From: DATNPH01 sp036703315
GTDB lineage: Bacteria > Cyanobacteriota > Cyanobacteriia > Cyanobacteriales > Coleofasciculaceae
Length of the DNA stretch: 19,558 nucleotides
Reading direction: 5' to 3'
Assembly (NCBI GenBank): GCA_036703315.1
Contig: DATNPH010000217.1
Span: 1-19,558, forward strand
The translations under genes were made by a program, and so were the position numbers. Within the stretch, counting starts at the first letter, position 1. Each line of letters opens with the position of its first letter. The notes under the pieces were generated by a model. That model ran no database searches. It was not told the DNA's origin and worked only from the letters and a program-made list of their open reading frames with translations. This document shows positions 13,939 to 19,558 of the stretch, piece after piece.

Positions 13939-16509
13939 ATGACCTTCCCAGGGTTGGTGACTTGGTTACAAGAACGAACAGCCTTCAGCATTCTTTCTGT
14001 AGACGTGTTGAATGCGATCGCGCAAGTCATGAAAGAAGACGTAGTGCCTGCAAATACGCGCCTAGTTCTAGAAGATACTCCGGTTGAAAATCTCTATATT
14101 CTCCAACAGGGACAGCTACAGAGCGATCGTGCTGCGCACGGCACAAACCAAGCGGGTTCTGCCTGGGCTGTGAGTTGGCTCCCTGGAGCGATTATTCATT
14201 TACAAGAGTTGCTATTTGACCAGCCTGCTCAAAGAACTGCCAAAACTCTCAGCGAGTGTCACTTATGGGTAGTACCTGCTGAGCAGTTTCGGAAATTACT
14301 GACTCAATACCCTGAAATTTCTCAGGCTTTCTCACCGCAACTCGCGGCTGAACTAGCCAAGCTGTCCTCTCAACTCAGCTATGAGCAAGAGCGTCAAGCT
14401 ACCTTGCGACCTTATCTTGTAAACAAGGCAAAACGCGGGATTATTGGGAAAAGTCGCTATGCCGTGCGGCTGCGACAGCAAATTAAAAAAGCAGCAGAAG
14501 ACCGCAAATCAGCCCTGATTTTCGGTGAACCTGGACTGGAAAAAGATAATATAGCTACTCTGATTCATTTTGGTTCCGCCTATCGACGGGAATCGGTGAT
14601 TAAGGTCGATTGCAGCACAGTACAGGCTAGTGGTGCAGAACTGTTTGGTCGTGCGGGTGGTAAACCAGGACTGATTGAAGCCCTTGGACAAGGCACGTTG
14701 ATTCTCAACAACATTCAGGAACTTCCCTCAGAATTGATGCCGACTCTAGCTAATTTGCTAGAAACTGGCATGTATACACCGATCAGCCGTTCGGATGAAC
14801 CGCCTGCCAAACCCCGTGCTTGTCAGGCACATATCCTCATGGTTTCGGAAAAAACCCTGCCAGAGATTGAACGCCGAGTAGGTCATTTAATTAAAGTCCC
14901 ACCACTGCGGGTGCGCAAAGCTGATATTAGTGACCAAATAAATTACTACATCAGCCTTTTATGTCGAGCCAGAGGGATTTCCAAACCTCATGTAACTCCA
15001 GAAGCCTTGCGCCGATTACAAGCATATGATTTTCCTGGCAATCTCAGAGAGTTGGAAAATCTTGTCGAGAGAGCGATCGTTCAGTTAAGCGGTGCTAATG
15101 AACTTACTGAAGAAATTTTCTGGCCGTCCCAAAGTAAGAAAAAACAATTCCGATTTAATCTCCTCAATGCTTACCCTGACTTAAGGCGATTCCTAAGGAG
15201 TAGCTGGTGGCCCGATCGCATCAACTACGGCTTCACGTTATGGGTTTTTGCCCTAGTTGTAGTGGTGGGATTTGTTGGTCCCCAAAATCGTCAGGAAAAT
15301 TTTACTTTAAATCTGTTTTGGGCGTGGTGGTGGCCTCTAGTTCTCATCGGCTTTCCCTTTGTTGGACGCCTCTGGTGTGCGGTTTGTCCCTTCATGATTT
15401 ATGGAGAAGTAACCCAGAAGCTTTCCCTCTGGCTTTGGCCTCGGCAACTGAAGCGTTGGCCGAGAGAGTCCGCTGAAAAGTGGGGTGGCTGGTTTTTGTT
15501 TGGCTTATTTGTCCTAATTTTCTTGTGGGAAGAGCTATGGAATTTAGAAAATACGGCTTACCTGTCCGCTTGTTTACTCCTATTAATTACTGCTGGGGCA
15601 ATGATTTTCTCAGCAATCTTTGAACGACGTTTCTGGTGCCGATATCTCTGTCCGATTGGGGGGATGAATGGTTTATTTGCCAAATTGTCGATGACGGAGT
15701 TACGGGCGCAGCAAGGGACTTGTTCGGCAGAATGCACGACCTATCAATGTTATAAAGGTGGTCCTCAAAAAGGGGAAGGACTGGAAACACAAGGGTGTCC
15801 GTTGTACTCTCACCCAGCTCAGTTAGAAGATAATCGAGACTGCGTCCTGTGCATGACTTGTCTCAAAGCTTGTCCCCATCGCTCAGTTGAGGTGAATTTG
15901 CGACCTCCAGCCATTGAACTGTGGACAACCCATGTACCCCGTACCTATGAAGTGGCACTGCTGTTGTTGCTGTTGGGTGGGATATTTTTGCATCGTCTAC
16001 CAGAGTTGCAGGCCCAATTAGGATTGTCACTGGATTTGAATGGATTTTGGCTCCACTTTGGATTGTCTCTTGCCGCTTTAGCCATTCCCGCCGCTATCCC
16101 ATTGCTCGCATATGGTGGAATGCAACTATTTCACCGACTAATCCAAACTCTAAAATCCAAAATCCAAAATCCCAAGCCTCGCTCATTTGTACAGTTGGCT
16201 TATGGATACTTACCACTGGTGCTGGCAGGTAACCTATCTCACTATTTGCGGTTTGGTTTAGGAGAAGGTGGGCGACTGCTGCCTGTAACTATGGCAACAT
16301 TTGGTTTTAGTGGTGAAGGCTTGCCGATATTTGTTGCTCACCCTGCTGTAATCGCATTTTTGCAAGGAGTAACGCTGATTGCAGGAGTGATTCTGACGAT
16401 AATACTCACCCAAAAAATTGCTCATCAACCGATGCGATCGCTTCTGCTGCAACATCTAGCTGCCGTCGTGCTGGGTATCAGTCTCTGGGCAATTATCGTG
16501 GGTTATTAA
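13939..16509 (+). CDS. Fusion: CNBD-like domain, degenerate sigma54-type AAA+ domain, membrane 4Fe-4S polyferredoxin
   Basis: 856 residues in three parts. Residues 1-140 resemble a CRP-type cyclic-nucleotide-binding domain (VENLYILQQGQL), but the usual GE of the phosphate cassette is missing. Residues 165-395 follow the NtrC-type AAA+ fold: GEPGLEKDN (196-204) replaces GEPGTGKE, LILNNIQELP (254-263) replaces LFLDEIGELP, and the GAFTGA loop after ELFG is absent; yet LIKVPPLRVRKADI (317-330) and YDFPGNLRELENLVERA (363-379) are kept. Residues 410-856 form a membrane protein with about eight helices and CxxCP (480-483), CxxxCP (567-572), further Cys at 595, 599, 604 and 620, and CVLCMTCLKACP (635-646), as in NapH/NosR/CcoG-type proteins. 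No DNA-binding domain is seen. It probably senses or transfers electrons at the membrane, with a non-hydrolysing AAA scaffold. The ATG follows CTAAGGT. Confidence 0.88.
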   Translation: MTFPGLVTWLQERTAFSILSVDVLNAIAQVMKEDVVPANTRLVLEDTPVENLYILQQGQLQSDRAAHGTNQAGSAWAVSWLPGAIIHLQELLFDQPAQRTAKTLSECHLWVVPAEQFRKLLTQYPEISQAFSPQLAAELAKLSSQLSYEQERQATLRPYLVNKAKRGIIGKSRYAVRLRQQIKKAAEDRKSALIFGEPGLEKDNIATLIHFGSAYRRESVIKVDCSTVQASGAELFGRAGGKPGLIEALGQGTLILNNIQELPSELMPTLANLLETGMYTPISRSDEPPAKPRACQAHILMVSEKTLPEIERRVGHLIKVPPLRVRKADISDQINYYISLLCRARGISKPHVTPEALRRLQAYDFPGNLRELENLVERAIVQLSGANELTEEIFWPSQSKKKQFRFNLLNAYPDLRRFLRSSWWPDRINYGFTLWVFALVVVVGFVGPQNRQENFTLNLFWAWWWPLVLIGFPFVGRLWCAVCPFMIYGEVTQKLSLWLWPRQLKRWPRESAEKWGGWFLFGLFVLIFLWEELWNLENTAYLSACLLLLITAGAMIFSAIFERRFWCRYLCPIGGMNGLFAKLSMTELRAQQGTCSAECTTYQCYKGGPQKGEGLETQGCPLYSHPAQLEDNRDCVLCMTCLKACPHRSVEVNLRPPAIELWTTHVPRTYEVALLLLLLGGIFLHRLPELQAQLGLSLDLNGFWLHFGLSLAALAIPAAIPLLAYGGMQLFHRLIQTLKSKIQNPKPRSFVQLAYGYLPLVLAGNLSHYLRFGLGEGGRLLPVTMATFGFSGEGLPIFVAHPAVIAFLQGVTLIAGVILTIILTQKIAHQPMRSLLLQHLAAVVLGISLWAIIVGY
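16152..16172. repeat. Three tandem AAAATCC heptamers inside the fusion gene
   Basis: Three exact copies of AAAATCC lie end to end in the coding sequence and encode the polar stretch KSKIQNPKP between two membrane helices of the Fe-S protein. AAAATCC/CCAAAAT heptamer runs are typical intergenic STRR repeats of cyanobacteria. At 21 bp the array keeps the frame. It probably inserted into, or expanded within, a tolerant loop. Confidence 0.75.
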
Positions 16510-16524
16510 GGTAGATAAAATATC

Positions 16525-17031
16525 ATGATAAATGAGCCTGAGCAAGAACTGCTGAATAAACACATTCTTTTAAATTATCTCGTGTCTAAAATGCAGGCAG
16601 GTACTTTAACTGACCAAGAAGAAGCTGTGTTAGGTGCGGTGAGAAATCTTTTGAACTCGCAACAAGCCGAAGATTTTTGGACGGTGATGGAGTTTACCAA
16701 TGATTGTTTTAAGGCGACTATCAAATCAGTTGAAAGTCTAAATAACCAAAATCAATCAGCAATGATTCGTGCCAGTTTTTCTCAGTCAAGACGAGAAGAA
16801 CTAAAACGAGAGTTGGGCTTTGACAAAATCCAATATCGTGGAATGCCACTGACTTATTTAGTTGATTTACCTAAAAGTGAGTTACGACAACTTAGTGAAA
16901 AGTTTGTGATTAACTTATTTGACTTGATGAAAATCGAAAAAGAGAAAGCTAGATTAGAGGCAATGCTGAAGTCTGAAACTAATTCAGATAGTTGGTTTAC
17001 AAAGGTTAGAAAGTTTGTCCGAGGCGAATAA
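16525..17031 (+). CDS. Unknown 168-residue helical protein between the Fe-S fusion and the nuclease
   Basis: The ATG is 15 bp after the fusion gene stop, and the next gene starts 10 bp after this one ends, so the three are very likely one operon. The protein looks cytosolic and mainly helical: MINEPEQELLNKHILLNYLVSKM, then TDQEEAVLGAVRNLLNS, a central Ser/Arg-rich stretch around RASFSQSRREELKREL (94-109), and a Lys/Glu-rich helix before a basic C-terminus, WFTKVRKFVRGE. No catalytic motif, membrane segment or signal peptide is visible, and I recognise no family. The DNA is more AT-rich than the fusion gene before it, which may mean separate origins. Low-complexity repeats are absent, and codon pattern and length support a real gene. 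Confidence 0.75.
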   Translation: MINEPEQELLNKHILLNYLVSKMQAGTLTDQEEAVLGAVRNLLNSQQAEDFWTVMEFTNDCFKATIKSVESLNNQNQSAMIRASFSQSRREELKRELGFDKIQYRGMPLTYLVDLPKSELRQLSEKFVINLFDLMKIEKEKARLEAMLKSETNSDSWFTKVRKFVRGE

Positions 17032-17041
17032 CAGAAGACTT

Positions 17042-17617
17042 ATGTCTAGAAAAAAGTTAAGACTCAAATTTCCTAAAGCCATAACTAGTCTACTGCTTTT
17101 ACTTATTCTAGGTGGAATTTCAAGTCAGTTTTTGGCACAAACTTCACAAGGTTATCAACCTTTGCAATCTGCTAAAGTCACACGCATAGTAGACGGGGAT
17201 ACTCTAGATATCAACTTGTCAGGATGTAGACTTCCATTGATAGATAAGCCACAACAGTGCAGGATTCAACTTGCCTGCATAGATACACCGGAAATAGGGC
17301 AAGAGCCTTTCTTTAAGAATGCCAAAGAGCGAATAGAAGAGTTACTGCCTCTGGGGACAACCGTAAGGGTTAGAGATACAGGAGACAGTAGTGGCGATCG
17401 TATCGTTGCTGAGATATTTCTAGACAAGCAATCTATCAATTTACAAATGGTGCGAGAAGGCAACGCCGTCGTTTACTGTAAACATCTCAATAGCTGCGCA
17501 GGCTCTCGAAACTCCTACCTGAATGCTGAATCGGCTGCCAAGCGTGAAGGTTTAGGCGTATGGAATCCAAGACAGCCCTGGACACAATCCAGAGAATTAC
17601 ACCCCTGCTCCCGTTAA
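17042..17617 (+). CDS. Exported staphylococcal-nuclease-like (SNase/TNase) protein, one catalytic Arg replaced
   Basis: 191 residues from the ATG at 17042; a TTG extension to 17015 is less likely because a typical signal peptide begins at this ATG (basic MSRKKLRLKFPK, then LLLLLILGG, possible cleavage near LAQ at 31-33). The SNase OB-fold follows: VTRIVDGDTLDI (46-57) with the Ca-binding Asp, CIDTPEIGQEP (79-89) with the second Asp and the catalytic Glu84, GDRIVAEIFL (118-127) with the Arg equivalent to Arg87, and AKREGLGVW (166-174). The Arg equivalent to Arg35 should stand five residues before Asp81 but is Gln76; an Arg lies two residues earlier. An insertion with CRLPLIDKPQQC (62-73) may form a disulfide. 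It would degrade or bind nucleic acid outside the cytoplasm. It is last in a three-gene run. Confidence 0.88.
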   Translation: MSRKKLRLKFPKAITSLLLLLILGGISSQFLAQTSQGYQPLQSAKVTRIVDGDTLDINLSGCRLPLIDKPQQCRIQLACIDTPEIGQEPFFKNAKERIEELLPLGTTVRVRDTGDSSGDRIVAEIFLDKQSINLQMVREGNAVVYCKHLNSCAGSRNSYLNAESAAKREGLGVWNPRQPWTQSRELHPCSR

Positions 17618-17830
17618 AAATATTGCTTTTCGCTCTTACTTATCAAGCCTTTCAAGAATTGGAAGATTGATAAACTATGATTATCATTATCAAAGCTTAG
17701 ATGAAAAGTTTGATGCGATTCTTATGAGTAAGAAATTGTTCAGAGTATTGTGTACAGTTATGCTGAATCATGTTGTGGGGTTAGGCAAGCTTGTAACCCG
17801 CCCGTCAGTCCTAAATATGTGGAGAAATTG

Positions 17831-17977
17831 ATGAACACACCTAAGTGTCACAGATGCGGTGCAGATCTAGTTCAAATAAAACTGACAGAAGACTCAGAAG
17901 TAGGATGGTACTGCGTAGGCTGTGATTCTGATCTGATTGCCGAGATAGAAGAAGCTCCTACGAAAATTGATGACTAG
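17831..17977 (+). CDS. 48-residue zinc-ribbon miniprotein
   Basis: The frame starts at the ATG at 17831 with GGAG 6 nt upstream; an in-frame GTG at 17750 would add a low-quality extension. Cys6 and Cys9 (CHRC) and Cys28 and Cys31 (CVGC) form two CxxC knuckles 18 residues apart, the standard zinc-ribbon spacing, with Trp26-Tyr27 before the second knuckle. The tail is acidic (EIEEAPTKIDD). Such miniproteins may bind nucleic acid or a protein partner; no specific role can be read. It lies 213 bp after the nuclease gene and is probably expressed from its own promoter. Confidence 0.7.
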   Translation: MNTPKCHRCGADLVQIKLTEDSEVGWYCVGCDSDLIAEIEEAPTKIDD

Positions 17978-18018
17978 CCAATTTTCCTAGGAGCTTTGCT
18001 CTTCTTGCCTCAGCGTAG

Positions 18019-18035
18019 GGTGGGCATAGCCCACC
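18019..18035. repeat. GGTGGGC-ATA-GCCCACC hairpin repeat
   Basis: A perfect 7-bp stem with a three-base loop. The half-site GCCCACC also occurs on both flanks of the element at 8408-8578. This fits a common short cyanobacterial intergenic palindrome. It lies 42 bp after the zinc-ribbon stop and could slow transcription, but only a short T-rich stretch follows. Confidence 0.65.
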
Positions 18036-18122
18036 TTATTAGCTGTGTATCCTAGACTGAAATTCCCCATTGACAAAGGCTCACAACTCATCAGGACAAG
18101 GATCGAAGCGATATCTCAGGTC

Positions 18123-18212
18123 TTAGTAGTTAGTGGTTGGTGGGGGCAATAAACAACATCGAAGTCAAAAACTATAAGGAGAACCTATTATCTACTAACC
18201 ACTAACTACTAA
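18123..18212. repeat. Heptamer-array inverted repeat (STRR-type hairpin)
   Basis: Three heptamers of the form TTAGTAG/TTAGTGG/TTGGTGG run at 18123-18143. Three in the opposite orientation (CTACTAA, CCACTAA, CTACTAA) lie at 18192-18212. The outer 14 bp of each arm pair perfectly. The 48-bp interior has no coding sign. The design matches the elements at 8424-8561 and 13604-13655 but uses a different heptamer. Confidence 0.8.
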
Positions 18213-18217
18213 CTGAA

Positions 18218-18253
18218 TCTCCACCCGTTTTGGGTGGAGAATTCAATTTTTTG
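18218..18253 (+). terminator. Possible rho-independent terminator
   Basis: TCTCCACCC at 18218-18226 pairs with GGGTGGAGA at 18232-18240 around a GTTTT loop, giving a 9-bp GC-rich stem. It is followed by ATTCAATTTTTT, with six T residues at 18247-18252. The distance from the stem to the T-run is somewhat long. It would end transcripts coming from the zinc-ribbon side. Confidence 0.45.
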
Positions 18254-18300
18254 TAACGATTTGGATCTTTTCAGTACAGCCTATACAAAGCGTCCGTGCG

Positions 18301-18402
18301 ATGAAGAATGTCACCACCTCAATGATGTGCCCAGAAGATGCAAGCAAAGTTGGATGTTACTTCGACTACCTCTTCGACTACCTAATTGGTACCATGCAGT
18401 AG
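18301..18402 (+). other. Doubtful 33-codon frame with a 12-bp tandem duplication
   Basis: An ATG at 18301 opens a frame MKNVTTSMMCPEDASKVGC followed by YFDYLFDYLIGTMQ and stop. The repeat FDYLFDYL comes from a 12-bp unit, TTCGACTACCTM, present twice at 18361-18384. No ribosome site precedes it and no family is recognised. I list it mainly for the tandem duplication. Confidence 0.2.
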
Positions 18403-18486
18403 AGCCATAACCTTTCCTGACGAGTTGAGGATCTCAACGGTGTCTGACAGGGGAGTGTTTCAATTAGTCTCTATTGGAGAATCGTT

Positions 18487-18591
18487 ATGTCAAAAGAGAA
18501 AAAAGCCAACAAAGAATCTAAAAAGCCCAAAAAGGAAACTGATGGGAGTAAGAAACAAAAGAAAGACCCCAAAAGACATGACCGCCCATAA
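18487..18591 (+). CDS. 34-residue lysine-rich miniprotein
   Basis: The ATG at 18487 has GGAGA about 6-10 nt upstream. The product, MSKEKKANKESKKPKKETDG followed by SKKQKKDPKRHDRP, is about 40% lysine, has no hydrophobic segment and should be fully disordered. Similar tiny Lys-rich proteins occur in many bacteria and may bind RNA, DNA or ribosomes; the role is unknown. The clean ribosome site and the A-rich codon pattern in this frame favour it over the overlapping 83-codon frame from 18386, which has an irregular composition and no ribosome site. Confidence 0.5.
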   Translation: MSKEKKANKESKKPKKETDGSKKQKKDPKRHDRP

Positions 18592-18940
18592 CACGCTTAT
18601 CTTTACAAAATCTCACCCTCCTGCAAGGAACAGGTAGCGTGAAGAACCGCGATTGGCTGTCATCCAGCGCCCAAGGGGCGATCGCTCAGCTTGACTTCGG
18701 AGCGATCGCCCTCCCTGATTTCGGTAGGATGAACATAGGTTTACCCCAACTGCGGCTGTTATGGTTAAAACACCCTCCCAGTATTTGACAGCGCTTCAGT
18801 TCTAAGTATTTTTGCTCCTATGCATAAGTCTGTAAGTCAGAGCTTGAATCTCTTGGAATCTTGTTCAAGTCAACCGAGAAAAGCCCTTATCGACCCAAAA
18901 ATTTCTCCTGCTAAACATAGCCTATGAGCAACTGGGCCAA
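18592..18940. other. Spacer between the miniprotein and the histidine kinase
   Basis: 349 bp. The only structure I see is an inverted repeat made of two HIP1 sites (18676-18711). The rest, including 18740-18940 behind the convergent kinase stop, shows no gene, RNA or clear terminator. Confidence 0.5.
18676..18711. repeat. Hairpin formed by two HIP1 octamers
   Basis: GGGCGATCGCT at 18676-18686 pairs over 11 bp with AGCGATCGCCC at 18701-18711, leaving a 14-nt loop. Each arm contains a full GCGATCGC. It may act as a bidirectional transcription block between the miniprotein and the kinase, which converge here, though no T-run follows. Confidence 0.6.
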
Positions 18941-19558
18941 CTAACAGGGAAATTTAGGCAACTTAACGATAAAGCTTGTCCCCTTGCCCTGTGCACTTTC
19001 AACTTCAATCGTCCCTTGATGCGCTTCAATAATACTCTTTGCTAAAAATAATCCCAATCCCCAGCCTGTTTGATCCTCAGCCGCGCTAGTTCGACGAAAT
19101 TGTTGAAATAGGATTGATTGAGCGTCTAAGGCAATCGGATTGCCTTCATTATGGATGGTAAGGCTTATCTGCGTTTCAGTTTGCTGGAGCGTGAGGGTTA
19201 TCGGTGTGCTAGGAGCACCATATTTCACAGCGTTAATTGCTAAGTTTTCAATCACCCGCCGTATTTCTTTACGGCTGCAATAACTCCTGATATCAGAATC
19301 ACAAACCACAACAAACCGCTCTCCATAAGCGAAGTTCAAATCCTCCGCTACGTCTTGGACTAGCATCTCTAAATCGCATTCTTCAAATTCAATCTTTAAG
19401 CTCTGCCCTGCCCGTAGCCGACTTGCATCAAGCAGATTTTGAATCATCGAATCTAGCCGATTGACCGCATTGAGCATCTTCGTCGCCACATCCACGTGGG
19501 TGTCTCCTCGTTCAAGCCGCCGCAGAGTTAGTTGAGTTCCCATTTTTACAACATTAAG
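18941..19558 (-). CDS. Sensor histidine kinase, C-terminal part (runs off the window)
   Basis: The frame stays open past the ATG at 19543 to the window edge, where it reads LNVVKMGTQLTLRR. In HisKA domains this follows the phospho-accepting HDLRNP box, so the true start and the catalytic His lie beyond 19558. Visible parts: the dimerisation helix with RLDSMIQNLLDASRLRAGQ, then the HATPase_c domain with the N box RRVIENLAINAVKYG, the G1-like box SLTIHNEGNPI (Asn-Glu in place of Asp at the usual DxG), the F box FQQFRR, the G2 box GWGLGLFLAKSI, and GTSFIVKLP at the end. It should autophosphorylate and pass phosphate to a response regulator that is not seen here. The N-terminal sensor domain is unknown. 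Confidence 0.92.
   Translation of the reverse strand, partial: LNVVKMGTQLTLRRLERGDTHVDVATKMLNAVNRLDSMIQNLLDASRLRAGQSLKIEFEECDLEMLVQDVAEDLNFAYGERFVVVCDSDIRSYCSRKEIRRVIENLAINAVKYGAPSTPITLTLQQTETQISLTIHNEGNPIALDAQSILFQQFRRTSAAEDQTGWGLGLFLAKSIIEAHQGTIEVESAQGKGTSFIVKLPKFPC

Larger units (their letters stand above)
17978..18300. other. Repeat-rich spacer downstream of the zinc-ribbon gene
   Basis: 323 bp without a supported gene. It contains three separate structures in a row: a 7-bp hairpin at 18019-18035, a heptamer hairpin at 18123-18212 and a terminator-like hairpin at 18218-18253. The remaining sequence shows nothing I can name. Confidence 0.55.

Noticed and set aside
13939..16509. Annotation as a sigma54-dependent transcription activator
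   Set aside because: Walker A and B are degenerate, GAFTGA is missing, no helix-turn-helix follows and the C-terminal half is a membrane Fe-S protein.
17750..17830. GTG-initiated extension of the zinc-ribbon protein
   Set aside because: The internal ATG at 17831 has GGAG upstream and begins directly with the CxxC knuckle; the extension looks like random sequence.
18386..18637. 83-codon plus-strand frame overlapping the lysine-rich miniprotein
   Set aside because: It has no ribosome site and an irregular composition, and the other frame from 18487 has a ribosome site and a coherent product.
1..19558. tRNA, rRNA or CRISPR loci
   Set aside because: No T-arm/anticodon-type folds, rRNA cores or regularly spaced repeats were found on reading both strands by eye; a covariance-model scan was not possible.

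Overview
The window is chromosomal DNA of a cyanobacterium, most likely a filamentous one with a repeat-rich genome. The octamer GCGATCGC (HIP1, the cyanobacterial signature repeat) occurs about 14 times, where about 0.3 would be expected by chance at even base composition. Gaps and even some genes contain heptamer-based short tandem repeats (STRR-type) and short palindromic dispersed repeats, as in Nostoc, Microcoleus and Coleofasciculus relatives. Family assignments come from reading the translations; no database search was run.

Layout. (1) 1-2238 is a decayed accessory patch: an intact Phd/YefM-like antitoxin, a RelE-type toxin cut off after about 58 codons, and, joined to it tail to tail, the first third of a DNA cytosine-5 methyltransferase. 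A dual-specificity-type phosphatase follows, then a DUF2442 gene interrupted by short repeats and flanked by an 88% identical 60-bp direct repeat. (2) 2239-8124 is a minus-strand cluster read from right to left: two DedA membrane proteins, a 936-residue NERD nuclease / SF1 helicase / pentapeptide-repeat fusion, and a GmrSD-like DUF262-DUF1524 protein. The last two look like a nucleic-acid-directed defence pair. (3) 8586-9863 is the housekeeping gene ahcY on the minus strand. (4) 10237-12697 holds an MscS-type channel and two small unknown proteins. (5) 13130-13555 is a small AT-rich membrane protein. (6) 13939-17617 is a tight three-gene plus-strand run: a striking fusion of a cyclic-nucleotide-binding-like domain, a degenerate sigma54-activator-type AAA+ domain and a NapH/NosR-like membrane polyferredoxin; an unknown 168-residue protein; and an exported SNase-like nuclease. 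(7) The right end carries a zinc-ribbon miniprotein, repeat-rich spacers, a lysine-rich miniprotein and the C-terminal part of a histidine kinase that runs off the window.

The strongest leads are the CNBD / dead-AAA+ / Fe-S membrane fusion at 13939, the NERD-helicase-pentapeptide plus DUF262-DUF1524 pair at 2239-6824, and repeated cases of short repeats inserted inside coding sequence: in frame in the DUF2442 gene and in the 13939 fusion gene, and forming an interdomain linker in the helicase.
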